Shown: positions 1 to 8,162 of the stretch, piece after piece | Position numbering within the stretch: position 1 is the first letter of the stretch | Layout of the letters: each line of letters starts with the position of its first letter | From: CAUJIW01 sp963205175 | Lineage (GTDB): Bacteria > Pseudomonadota > Alphaproteobacteria > Sphingomonadales > Sphingomonadaceae | DNA length: 64,000 bases | Assembly (NCBI GenBank): GCA_041060555.1 | Contig: JBEUDS010000004.1 | Direction: 5' to 3' (one strand) | Position numbers and translations under genes: made by a program | The notes under the pieces: model-generated | Seen by the model: the letters and a program-made list of their open reading frames with translations, nothing else | Databases searched by the model: none | Told to the model about the DNA's origin: nothing

Positions 1-626
1 TGCAGGAAGAACGTTTCCTGCCGCTGTCGGTCATCAAGGCGCTGCTGAACGCCAACGAGACCGGCGGCGTCGATTACACCGCCTTCCCGAATCTCGACAC
101 ACTGCTGCTGACCCGGCTCGACGCGCAGGCCGCCGACAGCCGGCGCACCCTCGCCGAGTTGAGCGAGCAGACGGGCCAGAGCGAGCACGAGATCCGCGAA
201 ATGGACCGCATCGGCCTCATCAGCATCGCCCCTGACGGCACGGTCGATGGCCGCGACGCCGCCATCGCCGCCCGCTGGAGCGAGCTGCGGTCGGTCGGCT
301 TCACCCGCGAGCGCGGCTTCATGCCCGACGAAAGCCGCCTCTATGTCGAGTTCGTCGAATGGCTGGCGGCGGAGGAAGTGCGGGTATTCTTCGGACACAT
401 GGTGGGCCAGGCGCTGGAAGAGGAGGCGGCGACCGCCGCCGAGCGCGGCATTGGCATCATCAACGACGTGTTGGGCATGATGCGGACGCGGGCCTTGCTG
501 CGTCGCCTCCATGCCGTCCAGCACACAGACCAGGACCGGGCCACGAGGAAAGGCCCGGCACAATCGCATGGGGATGGAGAGGAGACCATAAATGAGTCTG
601 ACGGACCGATATTCCTTAAAACCTGA
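1..626 (+). CDS. MerR-family transcriptional regulator, 5' end missing
   Basis: The open frame (frame 3) runs in from the left edge, so the N-terminus with the DNA-binding helices is outside the window. The first visible residues, QEERFLPLSVIKALL, match the end of a MerR winged-helix domain, where a charged turn is followed by LPL..I...L. A second helical segment (TLAELSEQTGQSEHEIREMD and onward) looks like another small helix-turn-helix unit, and the C-terminal half would be the effector or dimer part. No cysteine cluster typical of metal sensors is visible. The stop lies 35 bases inside the next gene, so the two are probably cotranscribed and the regulator may act on it. The family call is good; ligand and target are unknown. 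Confidence 0.7.
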   Translation, partial: QEERFLPLSVIKALLNANETGGVDYTAFPNLDTLLLTRLDAQAADSRRTLAELSEQTGQSEHEIREMDRIGLISIAPDGTVDGRDAAIAARWSELRSVGFTRERGFMPDESRLYVEFVEWLAAEEVRVFFGHMVGQALEEEAATAAERGIGIINDVLGMMRTRALLRRLHAVQHTDQDRATRKGPAQSHGDGEETINESDGPIFLKT

Positions 627-1665
627 AGGCCTCGAACACCGGGTTGATGAAGCCTACGAGGCGATCTTCAACTGGCAGTACAGCGACTCGCGCACCGATC
701 TGCTGCAGCTCTACGACAAGGGCAAGCGGATGCAGTGGGACGCCCAGACCCGCATCGACTGGAGCGGCGACATCGACGAGGGCAACCCGATGGGGATGCC
801 GGAGGAGCTGTTCGCGCTGAAGGGGATGCCGCTCTACGAGAAGATGTCGGACAAGGAAAAGGGTGTCGTCCGTCGTCATCACCAGTGCTGGACGCTGTCG
901 CAGTTCCTGCACGGCGAGCAGGGTGCCTTGTTCTGCGCCGCCAAGATCGTGCAGTCGGTCCCCGACCTTGAGGCCAAGCTCTACGCCGCCTCGCAGACCA
1001 TCGACGAGGCCCGCCACGTCGAGGCCTACAAGAAGCTGCTGGAGAAGTTCGAGCTGGCCTACCCGATGACCGGCCCGCTGCAGGAGCTGCTGGACCAGGT
1101 GCTGCGCGACAGCCGCTGGGACATGACCTACCTCGGCATGCAGGTGGTGATCGAGGGTCTGGCGCTGGCGGCCTTCGCCGGCATCCGTGACCACGCCACC
1201 AACCAGATGGCGGCCTCCGTCAACGCCTATGTGATGCAGGACGAGGCGCGCCACGTCGCCTTCGGCCGGCTGTCGCTGCGCGACTATTATCCGCAGCTCA
1301 CCCAGAAGGAGCGCGATGAACGCGAGGAGTTCCTCGTCGAGGCCTGCTACCTGATGCGTGACCGCTTCGAATCGCGCGAAGTGTGGGCGCATCTCGACCT
1401 GCCGGTCGATGAGTGCGTCGAGCACATGAAGCACAGCGAAGGGCAGAAGATGTTCCGCACCTTCCTGTTCAACCGCATCGTGCCGGTGGTCAAGGACATC
1501 GGCCTGTGGGGGCCGCGGGTGGTCAAGGGCTATGAGCAGATGGGCGTGCTGGCGTTCGCCGATGTCAACGTCGACGCGCTGCAGGCGCAGGACGAGGAAA
1601 TCGCCGCCCAGTTCGACGCCCGCCGCAAACATATCGAGGAAGTCGCCGCCGTCGCCGCCGAATGA
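592..1665 (+). CDS. Ferritin-like di-iron carboxylate protein (R2/AurF-like)
   Basis: This 357-residue soluble protein carries a full set of di-iron ligands of the ferritin/R2 type: E109 (HGEQGAL), E139 and H142 (DEARHVE), E188 (VIEGLAL) and E218 and H221 (DEARHVAFG). The E, ExxH, E, ExxH spacing is that of ribonucleotide reductase R2-like oxidases and AurF-type N-oxygenases, so an O2-activating oxidase or oxygenase is the natural inference; the substrate is unknown. No signal peptide is seen. The start overlaps the upstream MerR-type gene by 35 bases, implying translational coupling, and a strong hairpin follows the stop. It is not a canonical R2: it sits away from any nrdA and is longer at the C-terminus. 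Confidence 0.8.
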   Translation: MSLTDRYSLKPEGLEHRVDEAYEAIFNWQYSDSRTDLLQLYDKGKRMQWDAQTRIDWSGDIDEGNPMGMPEELFALKGMPLYEKMSDKEKGVVRRHHQCWTLSQFLHGEQGALFCAAKIVQSVPDLEAKLYAASQTIDEARHVEAYKKLLEKFELAYPMTGPLQELLDQVLRDSRWDMTYLGMQVVIEGLALAAFAGIRDHATNQMAASVNAYVMQDEARHVAFGRLSLRDYYPQLTQKERDEREEFLVEACYLMRDRFESREVWAHLDLPVDECVEHMKHSEGQKMFRTFLFNRIVPVVKDIGLWGPRVVKGYEQMGVLAFADVNVDALQAQDEEIAAQFDARRKHIEEVAAVAAE

Positions 1666-1701
1666 GGCGCGCACGGTTCAGGGCTGCGGCCCGGCCTGAA
1701 C

Positions 1702-1732
1702 AACGCCCCCGGTCCCCAGGATCGGGGGCGTT
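1702..1732. terminator. Hairpin terminator between convergent genes
   Basis: A perfect 10-bp stem, AACGCCCCCG (1702-1711) paired with CGGGGGCGTT (1723-1732), has an 11-base loop. It lies between the end of the di-iron protein gene and the convergent Lrp gene end, so it can serve both directions. The T-run is poor, so efficiency is uncertain. Confidence 0.65.
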
Positions 1733-1756
1733 CGTCTGTCCGCGCGTCAGTCACGG

Positions 1757-2230
1757 TCAGCGCGTCAGCGGATAGCCCGAGAAGCGCTTGGTCTCGGCCA
1801 TGCGCACATGGCTGATGATCTTGGCCACGCCCGAGCCGTCCACCAGCAGCCGGTCGGCGAGCTGGCGCCAGGCGTTGATGTCCGCCACCGCCACCTTGAG
1901 CAGGTAATCGAAGCCGCCGCTCACCTGGTCGGCCGCCACCACCTCCGGCAGGGCGGCGATCGCCGCCTCGAAGCGGGTGAAATCCTCCAGCCGGTGGTTG
2001 GCCAGCGTCACCTCGGCAAACACCACCAGCAGCGGCCGCACCCGCTCGACGTCAATCGCCGCGTGCGCGCCTTGCACGACGCCGGCCTTCTCCAGCCGCC
2101 GCACCCGGGCAAGGCAGGCGCTGGGCGACAGATGCACGGCATCGGCCAGGGCCTGGTTGGTCAGCCGCGCATTGGCCTGCAGCAGGGCCAGGATGCGCAG
2201 GTCGATGGCGTCGGGCGCAGAGTCTTTCAT
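1757..2230 (-). CDS. Lrp/AsnC-family regulator divergent from the ast operon
   Basis: The 157-residue product has the two Lrp parts: an N-terminal AsnC helix-turn-helix (IDLRILALLQANARLTNQAL, then LSPSACLARVRRLEKAGVV) and a C-terminal RAM/ligand domain (VSGGFDYLLKVAVADI). ATG at 2230 is used; an in-frame ATG at 2239 would add three residues. It is divergent from the arginine succinyltransferase operon with about 100 bases between starts, and a 15-bp palindrome lies in the gap. By analogy with other Lrp regulators placed this way, it likely activates the ast genes in response to arginine or a related amino acid. That role is inference; the family is clear. Confidence 0.85.
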   Translation of the reverse strand: MKDSAPDAIDLRILALLQANARLTNQALADAVHLSPSACLARVRRLEKAGVVQGAHAAIDVERVRPLLVVFAEVTLANHRLEDFTRFEAAIAALPEVVAADQVSGGFDYLLKVAVADINAWRQLADRLLVDGSGVAKIISHVRMAETKRFSGYPLTR

Positions 2231-2245
2231 GGCCGCCATGATGGC

Positions 2246-2260
2246 CCGCAGATTCTGCGG
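2246..2260. promoter_or_regulatory. 15-bp palindrome, candidate Lrp operator for ast operon
   Basis: CCGCAGA-T-TCTGCGG is a perfect 7-1-7 palindrome between the divergent Lrp gene and the M20/ast operon. It is centred on ATT and agrees at 11 of 15 positions with the general Lrp consensus YAGHAWATTWTDCTR. Function is inferred from position and symmetry only. Confidence 0.45.
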
Positions 2261-2332
2261 CGGCAAGCCCCGCCTTCCGTCACCCCTGCGGCCGCAAGCG
2301 TGACATACTGCGCGCCTGGGGAGACGTAGATC

Positions 2333-3574
2333 ATGCTGTCCATCACCCGAGAGGAAGCCCGGCCGCTGGACTGGATCGCCGAGCGTCAGGCCGCGATGAC
2401 CGAGACGGTAATGGCCTGGAGCGCCATCAATTCGGGCAGTCGCAACCTGGCCGGCCTCGACCGCATGGCCACCGCCCTGGAACAGGCTTTCGGCGCGCTG
2501 GGGCCGGTGCGGCTGGTGGCGCCCGAGCCGGTGTCGGCGCCTGATAACGACGGCTGCCTGCAACCGCTGCCGCATGGCCGCATCTTCCACCTGACGGTCC
2601 GGCCGGAGGCTCGGCATCGGGTGCTGCTGGCCGGCCACATGGACACCGTGTTCGCCGCCGACCACCCGTTCCAGGCCCCGCGCTGGCGCGAGCCGGGCGT
2701 GCTGAACGGCCCCGGCGTCGCCGACATGAAGGGCGGCCTGCTGGTGATGCTGCACGCCCTGCTGGCGCTCGAACAGTCACCGTGGGCCGGCGGCCTTGGC
2801 TACGAGGTGGTCATCAACGCCGACGAGGAGGTGTCCTCGCTGGGCTCGGCCGCGCTGCTGGCGGCGGCCGCCCGCCGCGCTGACATCGGCCTGGTCTATG
2901 AACCCGCCTTGCCGGATGGCCGGCTGGCCGGCGCCCGCAAGGGCATCGGCACCTACGCGGTGCTGGCGCAGGGCCGGGCCGCGCACGCCGGCCGCAACCC
3001 GGAGGCCGGTCGCAACGCGGTGCTGGCGGTGGCCGACCTGTTCGTGCGGCTGGCGCGGTTGCCGCGCGTGCGCGACGGGCTGACGGTCAATGTCGCGTCG
3101 CTGGGCGGCGGCGGGCCGACCAACGTGGTGCCGGCCCAGGCGGTGGGCCGCTTCGAGGTCCGTTGCTGGAGCCATGAGGATCGCCATTGGGCGCAGGCAC
3201 AGGTGGCCGCCATTGTCGCCGAGGTCGCAGGCCATCATGACGTCAGCCTGACCGTGCACGGCGGCTTCAACCGGCCGCCCAAGCCGCTGGATGCGGTGCA
3301 GGCGGGGCTGTTCGAGGCCGTGAGGGGCTGCGGCGCCGATCTGGGTCTGGCCGTCGACTGGGCGCCCTCGGGCGGCTGCTGCGACGGCAACAACCTGGCG
3401 GCGCAGGGCCTGCCGGTGGTCGACAGTCTGGGTGTACGCGGCGGCGCCATTCACTCGGCGGAGGAATTCTTGATCGTTGACAGCATGACCGAGCGTGCCC
3501 GGCTGTCGGCGCTGCTGCTGATGCGGCTGGCCAGCGGCGCCCTCGCCTGGCCGGCCCGGGGGCCACGGCCATGA
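2333..3574 (+). CDS. M20-family metallohydrolase of the ast operon
   Basis: This 413-residue zinc hydrolase belongs to the M20 (ArgE/DapE/CPG2) amidohydrolases. Metal and catalytic signatures are present in order: GHMDTVF, GVADMKGG, the catalytic pair in NADEEVSSLG, the VYEPAL glutamate and a late histidine in AIHSAEEF. The dimerisation insert with GRAAHAGRNPEAGRNA is intact. It starts the operon and overlaps astA by four bases (ATGA). Because astE (succinylglutamate desuccinylase, normally a different zinc-peptidase fold) is not here, this enzyme is a plausible substitute that cleaves N-succinylglutamate, but that is inference from context. A separate N-acyl-amino-acid hydrolase role is possible. 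Confidence 0.8.
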   Translation: MLSITREEARPLDWIAERQAAMTETVMAWSAINSGSRNLAGLDRMATALEQAFGALGPVRLVAPEPVSAPDNDGCLQPLPHGRIFHLTVRPEARHRVLLAGHMDTVFAADHPFQAPRWREPGVLNGPGVADMKGGLLVMLHALLALEQSPWAGGLGYEVVINADEEVSSLGSAALLAAAARRADIGLVYEPALPDGRLAGARKGIGTYAVLAQGRAAHAGRNPEAGRNAVLAVADLFVRLARLPRVRDGLTVNVASLGGGGPTNVVPAQAVGRFEVRCWSHEDRHWAQAQVAAIVAEVAGHHDVSLTVHGGFNRPPKPLDAVQAGLFEAVRGCGADLGLAVDWAPSGGCCDGNNLAAQGLPVVDSLGVRGGAIHSAEEFLIVDSMTERARLSALLLMRLASGALAWPARGPRP

Positions 3575-4578
3575 CGACATCTTCCCGACACCGGGTCCGC
3601 CCGGCGCGCGCCGACGACGTTGACGCCTTGCTGGCGCTGGCGCGTCAGACCGGCGGCGGTCTCACCAACCTGCCGCCCGATCGCGACGATCTTGCCCGCC
3701 GCGTCGCCGCCAGCATGGCCGGCGACGACCTCACCCTGCTGGTGCTGGAGGACGTGCCGGCGGCGCGGGTCATCGGCACCGCCGGGCTGTTCTCGCGGCT
3801 CGGGCGGACCTGGCCGTTCTACAGCTACAAGATCAACCGCCTGTCGCAGACCTGCAAGGAACTGGGCAAGACCCTGACCTCCGAGGTGCTGCATCTGGTC
3901 AATGACTTCGACGGCTGTTCCGAGGTCGGCGGCCTGTTCGTCGACCCCGCCGCGCGCGCGAGCGGCATCGGCCGGCTGATCGCCCGCAGCCGCTACCTCT
4001 ACATGGCGGCCCACCGCGACCGCTTCGCCGCCCGGGTGATCGCCGACCTGCGCGGCTACCAGGCCGAGGACGGCAGCTGGCCGTTCTGGGAGGGACTGGG
4101 TCGCCACTTCTTCGACATGCCGTTCGAGGAGGCCGACCGCTTCAATGGCCTGCACGGCAACCAGTTCATCGCCGACCTGATGCCGAAATATCCCATCTAC
4201 GTCCGCCTGCTGCCGCCCGCCGCCCAGGCCGCCCTCGGCCGGCCGCACCGCGACGGCGAACGGGCGCTGGCGCTGCTGGCGGAGGAGGGCTTCCGCCAGG
4301 AGGGTTATGTCGACATCTTCGACGCCGGCCCCACCGTGGTCGCCTATGTCGATGATCTCAAGGCCCTGCGCGAACAACGCCGGGCCGTGGTCGCCGAGAT
4401 CGGCGGCATTCCCGGCGGGCGGGCGCCGGCGCTGGTGGCGGCCGGCGAGAATCAGGAGTTCCGCGCCGCCCGTGGCGGCGTGCTGCCGCTGGCGGGCGAC
4501 CAGGCGCGGGTGACACCCGAGCTGGCCGCCACCCTTTCCCTCGAACCAGGCATGGAGATGCGTCATGTCGCTTTCTGA
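3571..4578 (+). CDS. astA: Arginine N-succinyltransferase
   Basis: AstA transfers succinyl from succinyl-CoA to the alpha-amino group of arginine, the first step of the AST pathway that yields glutamate, succinate and ammonia. The 335-residue protein has the family blocks FDGCSEVGGLFVDP, SGIGRLIARSRYLYMA, EDGSWPFWEGLGRHFFDM and NQFIADLMPKYPIY, and its length is near the usual 340. The GNAT-like core is intact. It overlaps the M20 gene by 4 bases and astD by 14, so the operon is tightly coupled. Only a single subunit type is present, unlike Pseudomonas, which has two (aruF/aruG). Confidence 0.95.
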   Translation: MTTSSRHRVRPARADDVDALLALARQTGGGLTNLPPDRDDLARRVAASMAGDDLTLLVLEDVPAARVIGTAGLFSRLGRTWPFYSYKINRLSQTCKELGKTLTSEVLHLVNDFDGCSEVGGLFVDPAARASGIGRLIARSRYLYMAAHRDRFAARVIADLRGYQAEDGSWPFWEGLGRHFFDMPFEEADRFNGLHGNQFIADLMPKYPIYVRLLPPAAQAALGRPHRDGERALALLAEEGFRQEGYVDIFDAGPTVVAYVDDLKALREQRRAVVAEIGGIPGGRAPALVAAGENQEFRAARGGVLPLAGDQARVTPELAATLSLEPGMEMRHVAF

Positions 4579-6001
4579 GGCGCCGCTGGCCGAGCTGGTC
4601 TCGACCGACCCCTGCACCGGCGACGTGCTGTGGCGCGGCCCGATGGCCGGCATCACGGACGTAGGCGCCGCGCTGGAGGCGGCCCGCGCCGCCCAGCCGG
4701 CCTGGGCCCTGCTGCCGGACGACGCCCGCGACACCGTCGCCCGCCGCTTCGCCGCGCTGGCCCGGGCGGACAGGGAACCGCTGGCGGCGCTGATCGCCCG
4801 CGAGACCGGCAAGCCGCTGTGGGAGGCGCGCACCGAGGTCGACTCGGTGGCGGCCAAGGTGGACATCGCCATCGCCGTGCGCGACGCCCGCGCCGGGTCA
4901 CGCTCCAGCGAAGCCGCCGGCATCACCAGCGCGCTGGCGCACAAGCCACACGGCGTGCTGGCGGTGCTGGGGCCGTACAATTTCCCGATGCACCTGGCCA
5001 ACGGCCACATCGTGCCGGCGCTGATCGCCGGCAACGCGGTGGTGTTCAAGCCCAGCGAACTGACGCCCGCCTGCGGCCTGGCGATGGTCGACCTGTGGCG
5101 CCGCGCCGGCCTGCCCGACGGGCTCATGGGGGTGGTGACCGGCGGCGCCGAGACCGGCCGGCTGCTCAGCAGCCACCCGGACATCGACGGACTGCTGTTC
5201 ACTGGCAGCGCGACGACAGGCCGGCTGCTCGCCCGCCAGTTCGCCGAGACGCCGCACAAGATGCTGGCGCTGGAAATGGGCGGCAACGCGCCGCTGGTGG
5301 TGTGGGACGTGGCCGACCTCGACGCCGCCGCCCATGTCATCGCCCAGTCGGCCTATCTGTCGGCGGGCCAGCGCTGCACCTGCGCCCGGCGACTGATCCT
5401 GCCCGCCGGCGCCGCCGGCAACGCCGTGCTCGAAGCACTGGTGGCGGTGGTCGACCGGTTGATCGTCGGCGCGCCGTTCGACGAGCCGCCACCGTTCATG
5501 GGGCCGGTGATCGACGTCCAGGCCGCCAGCCGGCTGTGCGCCGCCGAGGATGCCCTGATGGCGCGCGGCGGCCGCGCCATCCGCCGGCTGGCTCTCCCCG
5601 GCCGGCCACTGCCGTTCCTGGCGCCGGCGCTGATCGACGTCACCCATGTCGCCGACCGGCCGGACGAGGAGCATTTCGGCCCGCTGCTGCAGGTGGTCCA
5701 CGTCACCGACTTCGCCGCCGCGCTGGACGAGGCCAACGCCACGCGCTTCGGCCTGGCCGCCGGCCTGATCAGCGACGACGAGGCGTTGTGGCGGCGCTTC
5801 TGGGCCACCAGCCGCGCCGGCGTGGTCAACTGGAACCGGCCGACCACCGGCGCCTCCTCCGCCCTGCCGTTCGGCGGCGTCGGCGACTCCGGCAACCATC
5901 GCCCCAGTGCCGCCTATGCCGCCGACTATTGCGCCTGGCCGGTCGCCAGCCTGACCCAGCCCGTCGCGCAGGCCCCCATCACCACCGGATTGCGTCCATG
6001 A
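4565..6001 (+). CDS. astD: N-succinylglutamate 5-semialdehyde dehydrogenase
   Basis: This 478-residue aldehyde dehydrogenase oxidises N-succinylglutamate semialdehyde to N-succinylglutamate with NAD+, the fourth AST step. The ALDH core is visible: the cofactor region GPYNFPMHLANGHIVPALIA, FTGSATTGRLL, the catalytic glutamate in LEMGGNAPLV and the nucleophilic cysteine in SAGQRCTCARR. PFGGVGDSGNHR near the end is typical of the AstD branch. The start lies 14 bases inside astA and the stop overlaps the astB start by four bases. The aminotransferase that should make its substrate (astC) is not in the window. Confidence 0.93.
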   Translation: MSLSEAPLAELVSTDPCTGDVLWRGPMAGITDVGAALEAARAAQPAWALLPDDARDTVARRFAALARADREPLAALIARETGKPLWEARTEVDSVAAKVDIAIAVRDARAGSRSSEAAGITSALAHKPHGVLAVLGPYNFPMHLANGHIVPALIAGNAVVFKPSELTPACGLAMVDLWRRAGLPDGLMGVVTGGAETGRLLSSHPDIDGLLFTGSATTGRLLARQFAETPHKMLALEMGGNAPLVVWDVADLDAAAHVIAQSAYLSAGQRCTCARRLILPAGAAGNAVLEALVAVVDRLIVGAPFDEPPPFMGPVIDVQAASRLCAAEDALMARGGRAIRRLALPGRPLPFLAPALIDVTHVADRPDEEHFGPLLQVVHVTDFAAALDEANATRFGLAAGLISDDEALWRRFWATSRAGVVNWNRPTTGASSALPFGGVGDSGNHRPSAAYAADYCAWPVASLTQPVAQAPITTGLRP

Positions 6002-7320
6002 GCCACGACAACGACACGCGCCGCCACGTCGAGGTCAACTTCGACGGCCTGATCGGCCCGACCCATAATTACGCCGGCCTGAGTCTGGGCAACGTCGCCT
6101 CGGCCAGCAATGCCGGCGAAACCAGCCGGCCGCGCCAGGCCGCGCTGCAGGGACTGGCCAAGATGCGGGCGCTGCTGGCGCTCGGGCTGCCGCAGGGCTT
6201 CCTGCCGCCGCACGACCGGCCCAATGTCGCGGCCCTGCGCCAGCTCGGCTTCGCCGGCGACGATGGCGCGGTGTGCGCGGCCGCCTTCGCCGCCGACCCG
6301 GCGCTGTTCCGGCTGCTGTGCTCGGCCTCGCCGATGTGGACCGCCAACGCCGCCACCGTGTCGCCGGCACCCGACACGGCGGACGGCCGGGTGCATTTCA
6401 GCGTCGCCAACCTCGCCACCATGGCCCACCGGGCGACCGAGGCCGAGGAGACCGCCGGTTGGCTGCGTCTGGCTTTCGCTGATCCGCGCTTCTTTCAGGT
6501 CCATGACGCGCTGCCGTGGGGCCAGCATCTCGCCGACGAGGGCGCGGCCAACCACATGCGGCTGTGCCCGCACCACGGCGCGCCGGGTGTCGAGGTGTTC
6601 GTTTATGGCGAGGATGTTGCTGGCGATCAGCCGGGCGGCCGCTTCCCCGCCCGCCAGCGCCGCCGGGCCAGCGAGGCGGTGGCGCGCCGGCACGGACTGG
6701 CGCCGGCACAGGCGCTGTTCGTCGCCCAGTCGGACACCGCGATCCAGGCCGGGGCCTTTCACAACGATGTGGTGGCGGTCGCCAACGAACGGGTGCTGTT
6801 CGCCCACGAACAGGCCTTCGCCGACCCCGGCCGGCTGTACACCGACCTGCGCGCGGCACTGCCGGAGGCGGTGATCGTCGAGGTGCCGGCGGCCCGCGTC
6901 AGCCTGGCGGACGCCATCGGTTCCTACCTGTTCAACTCCCAGCTCGTCACCCTGCCGGATGGCACGATGGCGCTGGTGCTGCCGCGCGAGTGCGAGCAGA
7001 ACCCGCGCGTCTGGGCCTATGTGCAGGACCTGCTGGGCGAGGCGACGCCGATCCGGCGCGCCATTGTCATCGATGTGCGGGAGAGCATGCGCAATGGCGG
7101 CGGGCCTGCCTGCCTGCGGTTGCGCGTCGCCTTGAGCCCGGCGGCACTGGCCGCCGTCGATCCGCGCTTCCTGCTTGACGAGGCCCGCTGCGACCGGCTG
7201 GCCCGCGTCGTCGAGGCGCAATGGCCGGAGACCATCGGGCCGGACGATCTCGCCAACCCCGACCTGTGGCGCCAGGCCCGCGCCGCCCGCCAGGCGCTGC
7301 TCGCCGCCGCCGGGTTCTGA
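5998..7320 (+). CDS. astB: N-succinylarginine dihydrolase
   Basis: AstB hydrolyses N-succinylarginine to N-succinylornithine, two ammonia and CO2, the second AST step. The 440-residue protein starts at ATG 5998, overlapping the astD stop, and opens with the hallmark EVNFDGLIGPTHNYAGLS. Other family blocks are MWTANAATVSP, NLATMAHR, GAANHMRLC, AFHNDVVAVANE, YLFNSQLV and SMRNGGGPACLRLRV, including the amidinotransferase-superfamily Glu, His and Cys positions. A much longer open frame reads through from upstream, but it is the out-of-frame shadow of astD and not part of the protein. It is the last gene of the operon. Confidence 0.95.
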   Translation: MSHDNDTRRHVEVNFDGLIGPTHNYAGLSLGNVASASNAGETSRPRQAALQGLAKMRALLALGLPQGFLPPHDRPNVAALRQLGFAGDDGAVCAAAFAADPALFRLLCSASPMWTANAATVSPAPDTADGRVHFSVANLATMAHRATEAEETAGWLRLAFADPRFFQVHDALPWGQHLADEGAANHMRLCPHHGAPGVEVFVYGEDVAGDQPGGRFPARQRRRASEAVARRHGLAPAQALFVAQSDTAIQAGAFHNDVVAVANERVLFAHEQAFADPGRLYTDLRAALPEAVIVEVPAARVSLADAIGSYLFNSQLVTLPDGTMALVLPRECEQNPRVWAYVQDLLGEATPIRRAIVIDVRESMRNGGGPACLRLRVALSPAALAAVDPRFLLDEARCDRLARVVEAQWPETIGPDDLANPDLWRQARAARQALLAAAGF

Positions 7321-7365
7321 CGGCGGGGCCCGCCTGTCCCAACGGCCCTGCTTGTTCGGGCGGTC

Positions 7366-8073
7366 CTACTGGTTGGTCAGCGCCTTGAGCAGGGCCTTGC
7401 CGGCCTTCACCGGATCGGCCCGCAACGCTTTCTCCTCCGCCGCCATGGCCTGGAAGATGCCGTCGGTCGCCTTGTCGGTGACGTAGTTGGTAAGGTCAGC
7501 GTCGGTCATGCCCAGCGGCAGCGGTACGGACCTGGTCAGCTTGGCGAACTGGCGCGTCGCCCCGGCGTCGCGCAGCGCCTTATCGACCAGCGGCCGCATC
7601 TTGCCGCGCAGCGTGTCGCCGGCCGAGTCGCGGAAATACTGGGTGGCGGCCCCGTCACCGCCGGTGAGGATGCCGGCGGCGTCCTGCCAGCTCATGTCGT
7701 CGACGGCCTTGCGGAACACCGGCTTGGCGACCGCCGTCGCCCGCTCGGCGGCTGTGTTGAGCGATCGCTTCAGGCCATCGGTCAGCCCGACCTTGTCGGT
7801 GTATTTCAGCAGCTTGTCGGCCTTCTTGAGCGGCCCCGGCAGGGCGATGCGCGCCAGCGGGTCGTTCCAGAAGCCGCCCGACTTGCCCAGCCGGTCAAGC
7901 GCGGCATCGGACGCGCCGCCGATCAGTTCCTTGACGGCATCGCCGGCGCCACCGAGCGCGGCGGGCGCCACCTCGGCCGCCCGTGCCGCCGGCAGACCGG
8001 CGGGCAGGCCCAGCGCGACAACGGCCAGACCAAGCCCCAGCAGGGCGACTCGCCTCCGGTTTCCGTGCGCCAT
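7366..8073 (-). CDS. DUF4197-domain exported protein
   Basis: The 235-residue product has a Sec signal peptide (positively charged start, a leucine/alanine-rich stretch, then cleavage around ARAAE) followed by a DUF4197 domain, recognisable by LKRSLNTAAERA, the YFRDSAGDTL segment and LTNYVTDKATDGIF. Function of the family is unknown; the protein is probably periplasmic. ATG at 8073 is chosen because AGGGGAG stands at the right distance upstream; an ATG six codons earlier has no such site. It follows the universal stress protein gene on the same strand with an 89-base gap and may share its transcript. Confidence 0.8.
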   Translation of the reverse strand: MAHGNRRRVALLGLGLAVVALGLPAGLPAARAAEVAPAALGGAGDAVKELIGGASDAALDRLGKSGGFWNDPLARIALPGPLKKADKLLKYTDKVGLTDGLKRSLNTAAERATAVAKPVFRKAVDDMSWQDAAGILTGGDGAATQYFRDSAGDTLRGKMRPLVDKALRDAGATRQFAKLTRSVPLPLGMTDADLTNYVTDKATDGIFQAMAAEEKALRADPVKAGKALLKALTNQ

Positions 8074-8162
8074 GACAACGTCTCCCCTCATTCACCAGAT
8101 GGGTGAAGCATAACGCACGGACCGTCGACCGCCAGCAAAACCGGGGCCTGGCCGACGGGTTG

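Noticed and set aside
4630..7320. Reading of astB as an 896-residue protein beginning inside astD
   Set aside because: The first 456 residues are Arg/Gly/Pro-rich out-of-frame translation of astD; AstB proper starts at 5998 with EVNFDGLIGPTHNYAG.
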